A stretch of DNA of 64,000 nt from Alkaliphilus flagellatus (GTDB taxonomy: Bacteria; Bacillota; Clostridia; Peptostreptococcales; Natronincolaceae): assembly GCF_018919215.1 (NCBI RefSeq), contig NZ_JAHLQK010000001.1:528430-592429 (forward strand), written 5' to 3'. The translations under genes were made by a program, and so were the position numbers. Positions 26,267 to 36,066 of this stretch are shown here, in pieces (position 1 is the stretch's first letter; each line of letters opens with the position of its first letter). Under the pieces are notes generated by a model. That model was not told the origin of the DNA, did no database searches, and saw only the letters and a program-made list of their open reading frames with translations.

Positions 26267-27298
26267 ATGCTATCACCTAAAGAGCGATTGAATAAAGTTA
26301 TAAAGGGAGAAATGGTTGATAGACCACCATGCATATGTCCTGGTGGTATGATGAATATGGTAACTAAGGGGATAATAGAAGAAGTTGGGATAAGCTTTCC
26401 AGAGGCTCATAGGAATCCTGCAATGATGGCTGATTTAGCAGCTGCTGTTTATGAAACAGGATGCTTTGAAAACTATGGTGTACCCTTTTGTATGACCATT
26501 GAAGCAGAGGGATTTGGAGCTCAGGTTGATATTGGGACAGGCACTTGTGAGCCCCATGTTGTTAAATATACAATTAATTCTGTTAGTGAATGGCCACATA
26601 TTACCAAAATTAATCATAAAGATTTAAGATGGCAGGTAGTATTGGATGCAATTAAGCTTCTAAAAGAAAGAGATAGAGGTGTACCTATTATAGGTAATTT
26701 AACAGGGCCTATAAGTACAGCCAGTTCCATAATAGAGCCAGTGGTCTTTTATAAGGAACTAAGAAAATCTAATAAGGAAGCCCATAAATTTATGAACTGC
26801 ATCACTGACCAGCTAATAGCCTTTGCTGAAGAACAAATAGAGGCTGGTGCTGATATTATAGCAATTTCTGATCCCAGTGGTACAGGAGAAATTTTAGGGC
26901 CTAAGCTATTTGAGGAATTTGCTGTAACTTATATAAATAAAATTATTGATAGAGTTAAAAAAGCAGGTATCCCTATAATTGTGCACATATGCGGTCAAAT
27001 GAAAAATGTCTATGGTGAGGTAGATAAACTTAAAAGTGATGTTTTAAGCTTTGACTCCATAGTTAGTATGAAAGAAGCAAGAGAAAACCTACCTAATAGA
27101 TTGCTAATGGGCAATGTTAGCACCTATACTATTGAATTTGGAGAACCTAGAAAGATTGAAGAGCTAACAAAAAAATGTGCTAGAGATGGGGCCAATATAA
27201 TATCACCAGCATGTGGACTTGGCATGAAATCCCCTTTAAAAAACGTAAAATCAATGTTGAAGGCTTTAGAAAAGGAGATGGAGTTCATAGATGCCTAA
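26267..27298 (+). CDS. MtaA/CmuA-type methyltransferase
   Basis: 343 residues, complete URO-D-type methyltransferase. SPKERLNKVIKGEMVDRPPC (about 3-22) is the usual start. LTGPISTASSIIEP (about 145-158) and SDPSGTGEILGPKLFEEFAV (about 203-222) follow, and the zinc site is HIC (HICGQMKN, about 242-249) plus Cys in SPACGLGM (about 316-323). It either moves a methyl group from the substrate to the corrinoid protein or from it to a thiol. I start at ATG 26267, 7 nt after AGAGGAGG; the ATG at 26261 is too close. It overlaps the activator gene by 8 nt. Confidence 0.88.
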   Translation: MLSPKERLNKVIKGEMVDRPPCICPGGMMNMVTKGIIEEVGISFPEAHRNPAMMADLAAAVYETGCFENYGVPFCMTIEAEGFGAQVDIGTGTCEPHVVKYTINSVSEWPHITKINHKDLRWQVVLDAIKLLKERDRGVPIIGNLTGPISTASSIIEPVVFYKELRKSNKEAHKFMNCITDQLIAFAEEQIEAGADIIAISDPSGTGEILGPKLFEEFAVTYINKIIDRVKKAGIPIIVHICGQMKNVYGEVDKLKSDVLSFDSIVSMKEARENLPNRLLMGNVSTYTIEFGEPRKIEELTKKCARDGANIISPACGLGMKSPLKNVKSMLKALEKEMEFIDA

Positions 27299-29090
27299 TA
27301 TTTTTATACATAACAAAAATAAGAATGTTAAATATGTGCCAAATAAGAATTTGATGCAGATTTTAATAGATAAGGATATATTTGTTGATAATCCTTGTAA
27401 TGGAAAGGGCTCCTGTGGGAAATGTAAAATAAGATTACTTGAAGGTGAGCTACCTCCAATGTCAGAAACAGAAGTCAGGCTTTTAAAGCAGGAGGAAATT
27501 ACAGCTGGCATCAGACTTTCTTGTCTTGTAGTGCCTAAGAATGATATAACTATAGAGGTTCTGCAAAAAGAAGGAAAACATAAGATACTTACAAAAAGCT
27601 ATATGCCTAATATTGAGGACTTTAGCTTTAAGCCTGCAATTAAAAAGGTTTTAAGGAAGATTAGCAGACCTACTATTAATAGACAAATACCCTATGAGGA
27701 CTCTTTAAGTGAAGCTTTTGGAGTAGATGGAGTCAACTGGAACTTATTGAAGCATTTAGATACATCTTATGGAAAGATTACTGGAGTACTTTATAATGAA
27801 GAATTAATTGACGTTGAAATAGGAGATACTACTGACAAGCTTTATGGAGTTGCGATTGATATTGGAACTACAACTATTGTTGCAGCTCTCATTGATATAA
27901 TAACAGGGGAAGAAGTAGCGACAGCTTCAAGACTTAACCCTCAAAAGAAATACGGACTGGATGTTTTAACTAGAATTACCTATGCTATAGAACATCCAGA
28001 AGAAGCTAGAGAAAAGCTTCAGCAGGAGATAGTTGCCGTATTAAATGAAATTATAGGGGATATAAGCGCCCAAGCTAGAATAGACAGGGAAAATATTTAT
28101 GAAATCTCTGCTTCGGGAAACACTACAATGCTTCATTTTCTTCTCGGAATAGATACAGCATCCATAGGCAAGGCTCCTTATTTCCCAGCATTTATAAAAT
28201 CAAAAACTGTGCGGGCTGAAGAAATTGGATTGAAGTCTGCAAAAAATGCTATTTTATATTGCCTTCCATCTGTATCTGCATATATTGGTGCTGATATTGT
28301 GGCTGGTGCATATATTTGTCAGCTACATAAATCAAAAGAAAATGTTTTATTTGTAGATATAGGAACTAATGGTGAAATAATTTTATCAAGTAATGGCAAA
28401 TTGTTATCCTGCTCCTGTGCCGCTGGGCCAGCTTTGGAGGGAATGAATATTAGTTCAGGTATGAGGGCAGCAGAGGGTGCTATTGAAGATGTGATAATTA
28501 CAGAAGAAGGTATTAAGCTTAAGGTTATAGGAGATCAGGAAGCCATTGGAATATGTGGGAGTGGTATTTTGGCAGCTGTGAGGGAGCTTCTACAAACAGG
28601 TATTGTGAAAAAGAGTGGTGCCTTTATAAAGCTGGATGGACTGGATGAAGCTGACTATCGCTATGATATGCTTAAATTGAATGGTATAAAACGTGAATTT
28701 ATTTTAGCTGAAGCCCCTGAAGAATTGCTGATTACGCAAGGGGACCTTCGTCAGGTACAACTAGCTAAGGGGGCTATATTATCTGGCTTTTATGCATTGC
28801 TGAAGCAGGCAAATATTGAAATCCAACAGTTGGATAGGGTTATGATAGCAGGACAATTTGGTGCTCATCTACCAGCTGATAGTCTAATAGGAGTAGGAAT
28901 CCTGCCTGAAGAAGTAAGAAATAAATTAGTATATGTAGGTAACTCTTCAAAGACTGGAGCCTATATGGCCTTAATGTCTATTGATGCAAGAAAAGAAATG
29001 GAAGTCTTAGCAAAGGAAATAGATTATATGGAACTTGGAGCGTCTGAAGGCTATGAAGAGTTATTTGCTAAATGCCTTGTGTTTCTGTAA
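27291..29090 (+). CDS. Reductive activator of corrinoid proteins (RamA/RACo-like, 2Fe-2S + ASKHA)
   Basis: 599 residues. The N-terminus is a plant-type 2Fe-2S ferredoxin domain with Cys36, Cys42, Cys45 (PCNGKGSCGKCK) and Cys78 (RLSCLV). The main part is the actin-like ATPase fold: GVAIDIGTTTIVAALID (about 185-201), SASGNTTMLH, VDIGTNGEI and AGQFGAHLPADS. RACo-type proteins use ATP and an electron to reduce Co(II) corrinoids that have become inactive. This assigns the operon firmly to corrinoid chemistry. It starts 8 nt inside the preceding gene; length and domains are complete. Confidence 0.92.
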   Translation: MPNIFIHNKNKNVKYVPNKNLMQILIDKDIFVDNPCNGKGSCGKCKIRLLEGELPPMSETEVRLLKQEEITAGIRLSCLVVPKNDITIEVLQKEGKHKILTKSYMPNIEDFSFKPAIKKVLRKISRPTINRQIPYEDSLSEAFGVDGVNWNLLKHLDTSYGKITGVLYNEELIDVEIGDTTDKLYGVAIDIGTTTIVAALIDIITGEEVATASRLNPQKKYGLDVLTRITYAIEHPEEAREKLQQEIVAVLNEIIGDISAQARIDRENIYEISASGNTTMLHFLLGIDTASIGKAPYFPAFIKSKTVRAEEIGLKSAKNAILYCLPSVSAYIGADIVAGAYICQLHKSKENVLFVDIGTNGEIILSSNGKLLSCSCAAGPALEGMNISSGMRAAEGAIEDVIITEEGIKLKVIGDQEAIGICGSGILAAVRELLQTGIVKKSGAFIKLDGLDEADYRYDMLKLNGIKREFILAEAPEELLITQGDLRQVQLAKGAILSGFYALLKQANIEIQQLDRVMIAGQFGAHLPADSLIGVGILPEEVRNKLVYVGNSSKTGAYMALMSIDARKEMEVLAKEIDYMELGASEGYEELFAKCLVFL

Positions 29091-29152
29091 ATTAATCTTC
29101 ATTGCTGTAGCTTAAGACCGTTTAAATATTAATAGAGGGGAGTGTGTTTTAA

Positions 29153-30226
29153 GTGATTAAGGAAGAAATGACTCCAAGGGAAAGAATGGATGCTTTTAGT
29201 CGAGGAGAGGAAATTGACAGGGTGATTTGTGTTCCTGACATGGGCGTAACTATGGTGCCATTTCTTGGCATAAAGGCAAGTGATTACTACCATTCAGCTG
29301 GGCTTATGGCTGAGCTTGAAATTGCATTATTTAACAGATTGCGTCATGACAGTGTGGGTATCTCCACTAGCCTGCGGGGTATGGCAGAGGCTATGGGTTC
29401 TAAAGTAGCATATCCAGATTATAATATTTCCTATCTCTTAGAGCCGGCTATTAAGTCTGTAGAAGAAATAGAGGGTCTGAAGGTGGTTAATCCCTTAAAG
29501 GATGGCAAGTTGCCTATCCTGCTTAAAGCCTTGAAGTTGACCAAAGATGCTCTAATAAAGGAAGTGGATGTTGGAGCTGCCATGTCAGGTCCCTTCAGTG
29601 TTGCTGCCTCTGTAGTCGGCACAGAAAATCTATTAAGATGGATGGCAAGACATCCAGAAAAGGTGCATGTTTTAATGGAGATAGTAGCCGAATCAAACAA
29701 CAGGTACATTGAGGAGGTAGCTAAGCTGGGTTTGTCAATCAGCTTTGCAGATCCCATGTCCTCTACCAGTATTATAAGTCCAAAGCTGTTTAGAGAATTT
29801 TCACTGCCTTACCTTCAAAGGAATATCAATAAAATCAAAGAAACCACTGGCAGTGCTCCTGGAATACATATATGCGGGAAAAGCAAAAAGCTATGGCAGG
29901 ATGTTGTGGATGCAGGAATTTCTAATTTCAGCATTGACAATGAAGAGGACCTGGATGATGCAAAGGAAATTATGGGTGATAAAGTAGTTATTACAGGAAA
30001 TGTGCCCCCTGTGGATGCAGTTTACTTAGGCAGTAGACCCGATATAAACAAATCTGTAAAGGAGTCGATTAGGAAGGGATATGATTCACCAAAAGGGTAT
30101 ATACTCAGTACCGGATGTCAGATTCCAATGAATACACCTATTGAGAAGGTGGAAATGTTTATGGAGGCGGGACGTAGGTATGGGAAGTATCCAATAGACT
30201 TAGATTTATTAAATAGTCAGGAATAA
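29153..30226 (+). CDS. MtaA/CmuA-type methyltransferase (third of the operon)
   Basis: 357 residues with the URO-D methyltransferase plan: TPRERMDAFSRGEEIDRVIC (about 7-26), SGPFSVAASVVGTENLLRWM, FADPMSSTSIISPKLFREFS and the zinc-site motif GIHICGKSKK (about 237-246) with a later Cys in STGCQIPMNTP. It differs from the 26267 protein, so the operon can serve two substrates or both half-reactions. The start is uncertain: GTG 29153 lies 12 nt after AGAGGGG, and ATG 29168 is an alternative. It is followed by a strong terminator. Confidence 0.85.
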   Translation: MIKEEMTPRERMDAFSRGEEIDRVICVPDMGVTMVPFLGIKASDYYHSAGLMAELEIALFNRLRHDSVGISTSLRGMAEAMGSKVAYPDYNISYLLEPAIKSVEEIEGLKVVNPLKDGKLPILLKALKLTKDALIKEVDVGAAMSGPFSVAASVVGTENLLRWMARHPEKVHVLMEIVAESNNRYIEEVAKLGLSISFADPMSSTSIISPKLFREFSLPYLQRNINKIKETTGSAPGIHICGKSKKLWQDVVDAGISNFSIDNEEDLDDAKEIMGDKVVITGNVPPVDAVYLGSRPDINKSVKESIRKGYDSPKGYILSTGCQIPMNTPIEKVEMFMEAGRRYGKYPIDLDLLNSQE

Positions 30227-30357
30227 TAGATGGTAATAATGATACTATAAAATTTAATAATTTGTGTGATTTTCTGAACTATTTGGGTTTATCGGTGATT
30301 AACATATCGGAAGAAAATAAAAAAGGATTTTAGCTGAAATTTGAAGTGTATTTTATG

Positions 30358-30390
30358 TTCCCTCAGATTATAATTTGAGGGAATTTTTTT
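30358..30390 (+). terminator. Terminator of the corrinoid operon
   Basis: TTCCCTCA and TGAGGGAA stem followed by seven T. An almost identical stem (CCCTCAAA/TTTGAGGG) ends the ABC-F gene at 61781. Confidence 0.9.
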
Positions 30391-30459
30391 AATTAGTATC
30401 AAAAGTTACTAAACTAAGTATGTTTATTTTCAGTTTTAAGGTTGGATAGCCATAAACAC

Positions 30460-30488
30460 TTGATAATGAGAATCTTTATCTATAAAAT
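30460..30488 (+). promoter_or_regulatory. Fur box overlapping a sigma-A-type promoter
   Basis: GATAATGAGAATCTTTATC (30462-30480) matches 17 of 19 positions of the classical Fur box. It fills the spacer between TTGATA (30460-30465) and TAAAAT (30483-30488). Iron-loaded Fur would block this promoter directly. Confidence 0.85.
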
Positions 30489-30556
30489 AAAATATAAGAG
30501 CTTATTATAACATAATGAAAAAATTACTAAAATAGTACAATTAAAGGAGAACTTAT

Positions 30557-31369
30557 ATGGAAATTGAATTAAATAAATTAGTAGAGGGCTTTGCAAATAG
30601 TGATTTTAAAGTACAAGGGGTTTATTATAATAAAGTTGAACCTAGAAAATCAGGCTTTCAAAAAACAGCTTCTTTTCCAGGATTTATTTTTCCAATTAAA
30701 GGCCAGGCAAAATATCATTTTAATGGCACACCTTATACTGCAGAATTAGGAAATATAATTCACGGCGGAGCTAATATGAATTTAGATAAGCAAGTCTTGG
30801 GTGATAATAGTTGGGAATTTATTTCTATATTATATAATATCAATTCATTTGAAAACGGAGACTTGAATTTACAAGATATACACTTTGAGTTGAAAATAGG
30901 ACAGAATCCAAAGCTAATAAATCTTTTATCTAGACTGCAAAATATTTCTAAAGAAGATTATGCAATGTCTAAATTTCAAACAGAGAATATATTTCGCTCT
31001 ATATTAGAGGAGATTTTTATAAGCGCTAAAGATCAACAAAAATATGGAACACAAGCTCTATTTACCCGGGTTTCTTATTATATACAAAATAACTATATGA
31101 ATACTATGACTGTAAAAGAATTGGCAGAAAAGCATGGTGTTAGCGAAAATCATCTATTTTATGTCTTTAATAAACATGTAAATATGGGACCCATAGAATA
31201 TATTAAAGAATATAGACTTAATCATGTAAAAAATCTATTAATAACTAGTGATGCTAGCATTGCCGAAGTTGCAGAAAGTGTAGGATACTTAGATCCACTA
31301 TACTTTAGCCGTATATTTAAAGGTAAATTTGGTGTATCACCAAGTATGTTTAGAAAAATTCAAGAATAA
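30557..31369 (+). CDS. AraC-family regulator of the iron/nitrogenase-like operon
   Basis: 270 residues. The N-terminal half is a cupin-like ligand domain (FPGFIFPIKGQAKYHFNG, about 39-56; LGNIIHGGANMNLDK). The C-terminal 100 residues hold two AraC HTHs, MTVKELAEKHGVSENHLFYV (about 182-201) and ASIAEVAESVGYLDPLYFSR (about 232-251), ending SPSMFRK. Such proteins often sense a siderophore and activate its uptake genes. It sits behind a Fur box and directly upstream of the substrate-binding protein gene. The start has AAAGGAG. Confidence 0.88.
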   Translation: MEIELNKLVEGFANSDFKVQGVYYNKVEPRKSGFQKTASFPGFIFPIKGQAKYHFNGTPYTAELGNIIHGGANMNLDKQVLGDNSWEFISILYNINSFENGDLNLQDIHFELKIGQNPKLINLLSRLQNISKEDYAMSKFQTENIFRSILEEIFISAKDQQKYGTQALFTRVSYYIQNNYMNTMTVKELAEKHGVSENHLFYVFNKHVNMGPIEYIKEYRLNHVKNLLITSDASIAEVAESVGYLDPLYFSRIFKGKFGVSPSMFRKIQE

Positions 31370-31431
31370 TCCATATGTATTTCAGGAATCCTCCATTCTA
31401 ATGTAAATTTTCATATGCTATACTGAATATT

Positions 31432-31450
31432 GTAATTGAGAATAATTATT
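31432..31450 (+). promoter_or_regulatory. Second, weaker Fur-like site before the binding-protein gene
   Basis: GTAATTGAGAATAATTATT matches about 13 of 19 Fur positions and lies just after a possible -10 (TATACT, 31419-31424). It may give the transporter its own iron-controlled promoter. Confidence 0.45.
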
Positions 31451-31463
31451 AATGGAGGAATAA

Positions 31464-32432
31464 ATGATGAAAAGACTTATGGTTCTAATCTTATCTATTA
31501 CTTTAATTGCAGGGTTACTAGTAGGATGTGGAGGAAAAGATATAGAAAAAGAAAGTGCAGGGGTAGATGTATCTCTTGAAAGCGAAGGAAATCAATTATG
31601 GCCAAGAAAGATTACTGATGCTACAGGTAAGGAAATAGAACTTAAAAATAAACCTGAAAGAATAGCAATTCTTCATTCAGTATATTTAGAACATTTCCTA
31701 GCATTAAATAATCCTCCTATAGCTTCTGCAGGTTCTTCTAGAGGAGATGCTATGAAAGCTGTAAATGAATGGGAAACTCTTAAACCATATAAAGGAAATG
31801 TAGATATTATAGACTTAGGTAGTTCAAGAGAGATAAATTTAGAGGCTATACTAAAGGCAAAACCAGATGTAATTGTTACATTTAAAGGGCATGGAGGACT
31901 AGATGAAGTGTATGATCAACTTGTAAAGATTGCACCTGTAATTCAATTAGATTTCAGCTCTAGTTGGCAAGAACAAACTTTAGCTTGTGCAGAGATAGTT
32001 GGGGAAGAGGAATATGCTAGAAAATTTATAGAGGAAACGGAAAGTACAATTTCTAATGCAAAGGACAAGTTAAGTCAGTACAAGAATAAGACGGTGGCTC
32101 TATTCCGTACAGACGGGAAGTCTTTTATTACTCGTGGAGATAAGGATTACTATGAGACTTTTGGAATAACTAGACCAGAAGGATATCCAGATGAATTTGA
32201 GACTTTATCTTTAGAGACTATATTAAGTATGAATCCAGATTATATTGTATTCCAAGATTTTATAGAGACAGCAGAGACTTTTGTAAAGAGTCAAGAGAAT
32301 TTATCTGTTTGGAAGTCTTTAGAGGCAGTTAAAAATGGAAATGTGTTTTATTTTGATGACTCTCTAAATACTTTTGGACCTTTGGCTATGAGACTTACAG
32401 CAGAGAAGTTAGTAGATATGTATTTAAAGTAG
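31464..32432 (+). CDS. Iron-chelate ABC transporter substrate-binding lipoprotein (FecB/FepB-like)
   Basis: 322 residues. Signal peptide with lipobox LLVGC (Cys22), so it is anchored on the outer face of the membrane. The fold is a type-III periplasmic-binding-like protein: PERIAILHSVYLEHFLALNN (about 63-82), ILKAKPDVIVTF and LETILSMNPDYIVFQDF. Members bind ferric siderophores, haem or cobalamin; the ligand cannot be told from sequence. It heads a run of overlapping transport genes. Confidence 0.9.
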   Translation: MMKRLMVLILSITLIAGLLVGCGGKDIEKESAGVDVSLESEGNQLWPRKITDATGKEIELKNKPERIAILHSVYLEHFLALNNPPIASAGSSRGDAMKAVNEWETLKPYKGNVDIIDLGSSREINLEAILKAKPDVIVTFKGHGGLDEVYDQLVKIAPVIQLDFSSSWQEQTLACAEIVGEEEYARKFIEETESTISNAKDKLSQYKNKTVALFRTDGKSFITRGDKDYYETFGITRPEGYPDEFETLSLETILSMNPDYIVFQDFIETAETFVKSQENLSVWKSLEAVKNGNVFYFDDSLNTFGPLAMRLTAEKLVDMYLK

Positions 32433-32466
32433 GAGCTCTAGAAGTAGGAAGGAGTAATTTTAGGAA

Positions 32467-33489
32467 ATGGATGAAACAAGAGAAAAAAGAAACGGTAGCA
32501 GTAAAGCATTAGGTATAATTCTATTTGGATTTATATTACTTATTTTACTAATGGCTTTTTCTATAACTAAAGGTGCAACTAATGTTCCTATGACTTCTGT
32601 AATAGATGGACTATTCCATTTCAATAGAGAAAATCAGCAACATTTAGTGATAATAGATTTAAGATTACCTCGTGTTGTAGCAAGTGCTCTAGTAGGATCT
32701 GCTTTAGCTGTATCAGGAGCTATAATGCAAGGCATTACTCATAATCCCTTGGCAGATCCGGGGATTATGGGAATTAATGCTGGCGCAGGGTTTATGTTAT
32801 CTATTTCTTTTGCATTTTTCCCTACAGTAGGTTATATGAATATGATTTTAATTTCCTTTTTAGGTGCAGTGTTAGGAGCTATTTTAGTAAATAGTGTGGC
32901 ATCAACAGGAAAAAAAGAAAACTCCATAAATTTAGTTTTAGCAGGAGTTGCTATTAATACACTTTTAGTAGCTCTTAGTCAGGGAATCGCACTAATGTTT
33001 AATGTGTCTCAGAATATAATGTTCTGGACTGTAGGAGGAGTGGCAGGTTCGAATTGGCAGCAGATAAAGATTATGACGCCTTGGATTATTTTAGCTCATA
33101 TTGGAGGGATTATTATATCTAAATCCATATCTACTCTAAGCCTTGGAGAAGATGTGGCGAAGGGACTAGGATTAAATACTAAAGTAGTATATATCCTTTC
33201 ATCTATAATAGTTTTAATATTGGCTGGAGCTTCAGTTTCTGTTATAGGTTCAGTAGGATTTGTAGGCTTAATAGTTCCTCATATAGCGAGGTTCTTTGTA
33301 GGGTTAGATTATAAATGGATAATCCCTACATCAGCTGTATTAGGAGCTATTCTTATGGTTTTAGCAGACTTAGGCTCTCGTATTATAAATCCACCTTTTG
33401 AAACACCTATAGGTGCAATTATATCACTTATAGGAGTCCCTTTCTTCTTATATTTGTCATGTAAAGAAGGGGGAAATATTAATGGATAA
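32467..33489 (+). CDS. FecCD-family ABC permease (1)
   Basis: 340 residues, about nine or ten membrane helices. FecCD marks: DLRLPRVVASALVGSALAVS (about 60-79), GAIMQGITHNPLADPGIMGI (about 80-99), and GSVGFVGLIVPHIARFFVG (about 261-279), the loop contacting the ATPase. It forms the channel with the permease encoded next, whose start it overlaps by 8 nt. The start follows GGAAGGAG. Confidence 0.93.
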   Translation: MDETREKRNGSSKALGIILFGFILLILLMAFSITKGATNVPMTSVIDGLFHFNRENQQHLVIIDLRLPRVVASALVGSALAVSGAIMQGITHNPLADPGIMGINAGAGFMLSISFAFFPTVGYMNMILISFLGAVLGAILVNSVASTGKKENSINLVLAGVAINTLLVALSQGIALMFNVSQNIMFWTVGGVAGSNWQQIKIMTPWIILAHIGGIIISKSISTLSLGEDVAKGLGLNTKVVYILSSIIVLILAGASVSVIGSVGFVGLIVPHIARFFVGLDYKWIIPTSAVLGAILMVLADLGSRIINPPFETPIGAIISLIGVPFFLYLSCKEGGNING

Positions 33490-34477
33490 TAGAAAAAAGA
33501 CTATATGCACTATATCCATAATTTTATTGTTTTTAATTTTCATAATAAGTATGAATATAGGATATATAAAACTTTCTCCAAAGGATACTTTAAGAACTGT
33601 ATTTGGTGGAGGAACAGAGGAAGAAAAATTAATACTATTTAATTTTAGATTACCTAGAATAATAATCTCTATGTTAGTAGGTGGAGGTCTGGCACTGTCA
33701 GGATGTATTATACAGGGACTTTCAAGGAATCCTTTGGCAGACCCGGGTCTACTTGGAATTAATGCAGGGGCAGGGCTTATGGTAATTTTATATGTAGTTT
33801 TCTTTGGATCACAGTCTTTTATGTCAGTCTTCACCTTACCTTTTTTAGCGTTTTTAGGAGCTAGTCTTGCAGCTATATTAATTTATTTACTGTCCTATAA
33901 AAGAGGTAGCGGATTTTCTCCATTAAATTTTATATTAACAGGAGTTGCTATACAGGCAGGTATATCGGCTTTAACTACTATTTTAGTAGTCAAATTAGAT
34001 GAGACACAGTTTAATTTTGTAGCAACTTGGCAGGCAGGAAGTATATGGGGAAGTAATTGGAAATTTGTATTGGCATTAGTGCCTTGGCTTTTGATTCTAA
34101 TACCATATGTAATTTATAAAAGAAAAGTATTAGATATCTTGAACTTAGGAGAGGAAACAGCAAAATCTCTAGGAGTTTCAGTAGAAAAAGAGAGGAAAAA
34201 CCTAATTATGGCATCAGTAGCCTTGGCAGCATCCTGTGTTTCAGTAAGTGGAAATATAAGTTTTGTAGGCCTGTTAGCACCACATTTAGCTAGGAAGTTA
34301 GTAGGACCAAAGCATGAGATACTACTTCCAACATGTGCTTTTACAGGTGCAATATTAGTTTCTATAGCAGATACAATAGGAAGAGTTATTTTACAACCTG
34401 GAGAGATTCCTACAGGAATTGTAGTGGCAGTTATAGGGACGCCATATTTTATCCACCTATTGAGAAATGGGAAGTAA
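33482..34477 (+). CDS. FecCD-family ABC permease (2)
   Basis: 331 residues, the partner of the preceding permease. NFRLPRIIISMLVGGGLALS, GCIIQGLSRNPLADPGLLGI and NISFVGLLAPHLARKLVGPK match the FecCD pattern. About 35-40% of the visible motif positions are shared with permease 1, as expected for a heterodimer such as FecC/FecD. The gene overlaps both ways with tight spacing, so it is part of one transcript. Confidence 0.93.
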   Translation: MDNRKKTICTISIILLFLIFIISMNIGYIKLSPKDTLRTVFGGGTEEEKLILFNFRLPRIIISMLVGGGLALSGCIIQGLSRNPLADPGLLGINAGAGLMVILYVVFFGSQSFMSVFTLPFLAFLGASLAAILIYLLSYKRGSGFSPLNFILTGVAIQAGISALTTILVVKLDETQFNFVATWQAGSIWGSNWKFVLALVPWLLILIPYVIYKRKVLDILNLGEETAKSLGVSVEKERKNLIMASVALAASCVSVSGNISFVGLLAPHLARKLVGPKHEILLPTCAFTGAILVSIADTIGRVILQPGEIPTGIVVAVIGTPYFIHLLRNGK

Positions 34478-34495
34478 TATGGAGGGATGGTTAGT

Positions 34496-35311
34496 ATGAG
34501 TGATATTATGACGGACAGAATATCTGTAGCATATGGAGATAGGTCAATAATAAGAGATTTAAGTATAAAGATACCAGAGGGAAAGATTACGACTATAATT
34601 GGACCTAATGGATGTGGAAAATCTACTTTGCTTAAGACTATGGGACGCATACACAAACAGAAGAGAGGGATCGTGTACTTAAATGGAAAGGACATACACA
34701 GTTTAAGTACAAAAGAGGTAGCAGAGAAGATGGCAATACTACCTCAAACTCCTAAAGCACCAGAAGGATTAAGGGTTAGAGAACTAGTATCCTATGGGCG
34801 ATTTCCCTATCAGCGTGGGCTAAGTAAGGAGACAGATAAAGATAGAGATATTATAAACTGGGCATTGGAAGTGACAAAACTTAAAGGATTTAGTGATAGA
34901 GTAGTTGATAATCTGTCAGGAGGGCAGAGACAGAGGGTTTGGATTGCCATGGCTCTAGCTCAACAGACAGATCTTATATTGTTAGATGAGCCTACTACTT
35001 ATTTAGACTTAACTTATCAATTAGAAGTATTAGAACTTCTATATAAGTTAAATAGGGAGGAAGGCTCTACTATTGTAATGGTATTACACGATTTAAACCT
35101 GGCGTCTAGATTTGCAGATTATATGGTAGCCATTAGAGATGGAGAGATAATTCATAGTGGAAGTCCAGAAGAAGTTATGAATAAAGATATATTGAAAGAG
35201 ACATTCTCCATTGATGCCATGGTAATGAAAGACCCTCGTACAGAAAAATTAGTTTGTATTTCTTATGAGCTTATAAAGGATGAAGATATATTTAAGGGGG
35301 TATTAATATGA
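34496..35311 (+). CDS. Iron-chelate ABC transporter ATPase (FecE/FhuC-like)
   Basis: 271 residues with Walker [10 protein letters not shown] (about 37-45), Q-loop [10 protein letters not shown], signature [19 protein letters not shown] (about 140-158), Walker [13 protein letters not shown] (about 162-173) and H-loop VLHD. I start at ATG 34496, 9 nt after GGAGGG; ATG 34487 would abut the ribosome site. Its stop overlaps the start of the NifH-like gene by 4 nt, tying the transporter and the nitrogenase-like genes into one translational unit. Confidence 0.92.
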   Translation: MSDIMTDRISVAYGDRSIIRDLSIKIPEGKITTIIGPNGCGKSTLLKTMGRIHKQKRGIVYLNGKDIHSLSTKEVAEKMAILPQTPKAPEGLRVRELVSYGRFPYQRGLSKETDKDRDIINWALEVTKLKGFSDRVVDNLSGGQRQRVWIAMALAQQTDLILLDEPTTYLDLTYQLEVLELLYKLNREEGSTIVMVLHDLNLASRFADYMVAIRDGEIIHSGSPEEVMNKDILKETFSIDAMVMKDPRTEKLVCISYELIKDEDIFKGVLI

Positions 35312-36066
35312 AGAAGATTGCAATTTATGGAAAGGGTGGTATAGGTAAGTCTACTACTGTATCTAATGTATCGGCAGCGTTAGCCTCTATGGGATTAACT
35401 GTACTACAAATAGGATGTGATCCTAAGGCTGACTCAACTAGGAATTTAACAGGAGGAAAGAATATTCCTACTGTATTAGATAGATTGAGAGAAAATACTG
35501 ATATAGAATTAGAGGATATTGTATTTAAAAGTAGTACAGGAGTGATATGTGTAGAGTCTGGCGGTCCTGTTCCTGGCGTTGGATGTGCAGGTAGAGGAAT
35601 AATAACAGCCTTTGAAAAATTAGAGGAGCTAAATGCCTATGAAATTTATAAGCCAGATATAGTTTTATACGATGTACTAGGAGATGTTGTATGCGGTGGA
35701 TTTGCAATGCCGATAAGAGGTGGATATGCAGATGAGGTATGTATAGTGACTTCAGGAGAGATGATGTCACTTTATGCAGCTACTAATATTTCTCATGCAG
35801 TTAAAAGCTTTGGAAAGAGAGGCTATGCTTCTCTTAGAGGATATATTTTAAATGCCAAAAATATAGAAAATGAAGATGAATTAGTAGACAAAGTAGCCAA
35901 TGAAAATGAGGTAGATGTCATATACCGCATACCAAGAAATCCACTTATACAGGAGGCAGAAGCTAAAGGACAGACGGTAGTAGAGGCTTTTCCAGAATCA
36001 AGCATGACAAAGGACTATAGAAAACTTGCAAAGACACTATTGGAGGGAGGAGATAGTATTGGATAG
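35308..36066 (+). CDS. NifH-like nitrogenase-family iron protein (ATP-dependent reductase)
   Basis: 252 residues. The P-loop GKGGIGKST (8-16) and the two cysteines that hold the bridging 4Fe-4S cluster in NifH/BchL homodimers, Cys93 (GVGCAGRGI) and Cys129 ([12 protein letters not shown]), are all present, as are [11 protein letters not shown] and [12 protein letters not shown]. It would donate electrons with ATP hydrolysis to the two subunits encoded downstream. It is shorter than NifH (about 290) and similar to other non-Nif members. Its gene overlaps both the transporter ATPase and the D-like gene. Confidence 0.9.
   Translation: MKKIAIYGKGGIGKSTTVSNVSAALASMGLTVLQIGCDPKADSTRNLTGGKNIPTVLDRLRENTDIELEDIVFKSSTGVICVESGGPVPGVGCAGRGIITAFEKLEELNAYEIYKPDIVLYDVLGDVVCGGFAMPIRGGYADEVCIVTSGEMMSLYAATNISHAVKSFGKRGYASLRGYILNAKNIENEDELVDKVANENEVDVIYRIPRNPLIQEAEAKGQTVVEAFPESSMTKDYRKLAKTLLEGGDSIG

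Larger units (their letters stand above)
30227..30556. other. Intergenic region between the corrinoid and iron operons
   Basis: Contains the corrinoid-operon terminator (30358-30390) and the Fur-box promoter of the next operon (30460-30488). No gene is visible. Confidence 0.7.

Noticed and set aside
33457-34695. Minus-strand frames of 125 and 193 codons
   Set aside because: Antisense shadows of the FecCD permease and ATPase genes; no ribosome sites.
36026-36058. Upstream extension of the NifD-like frame
   Set aside because: It lies inside the NifH-like gene and includes the GGAGGGAGGAG ribosome site; the TTG at 36059 has correct spacing.
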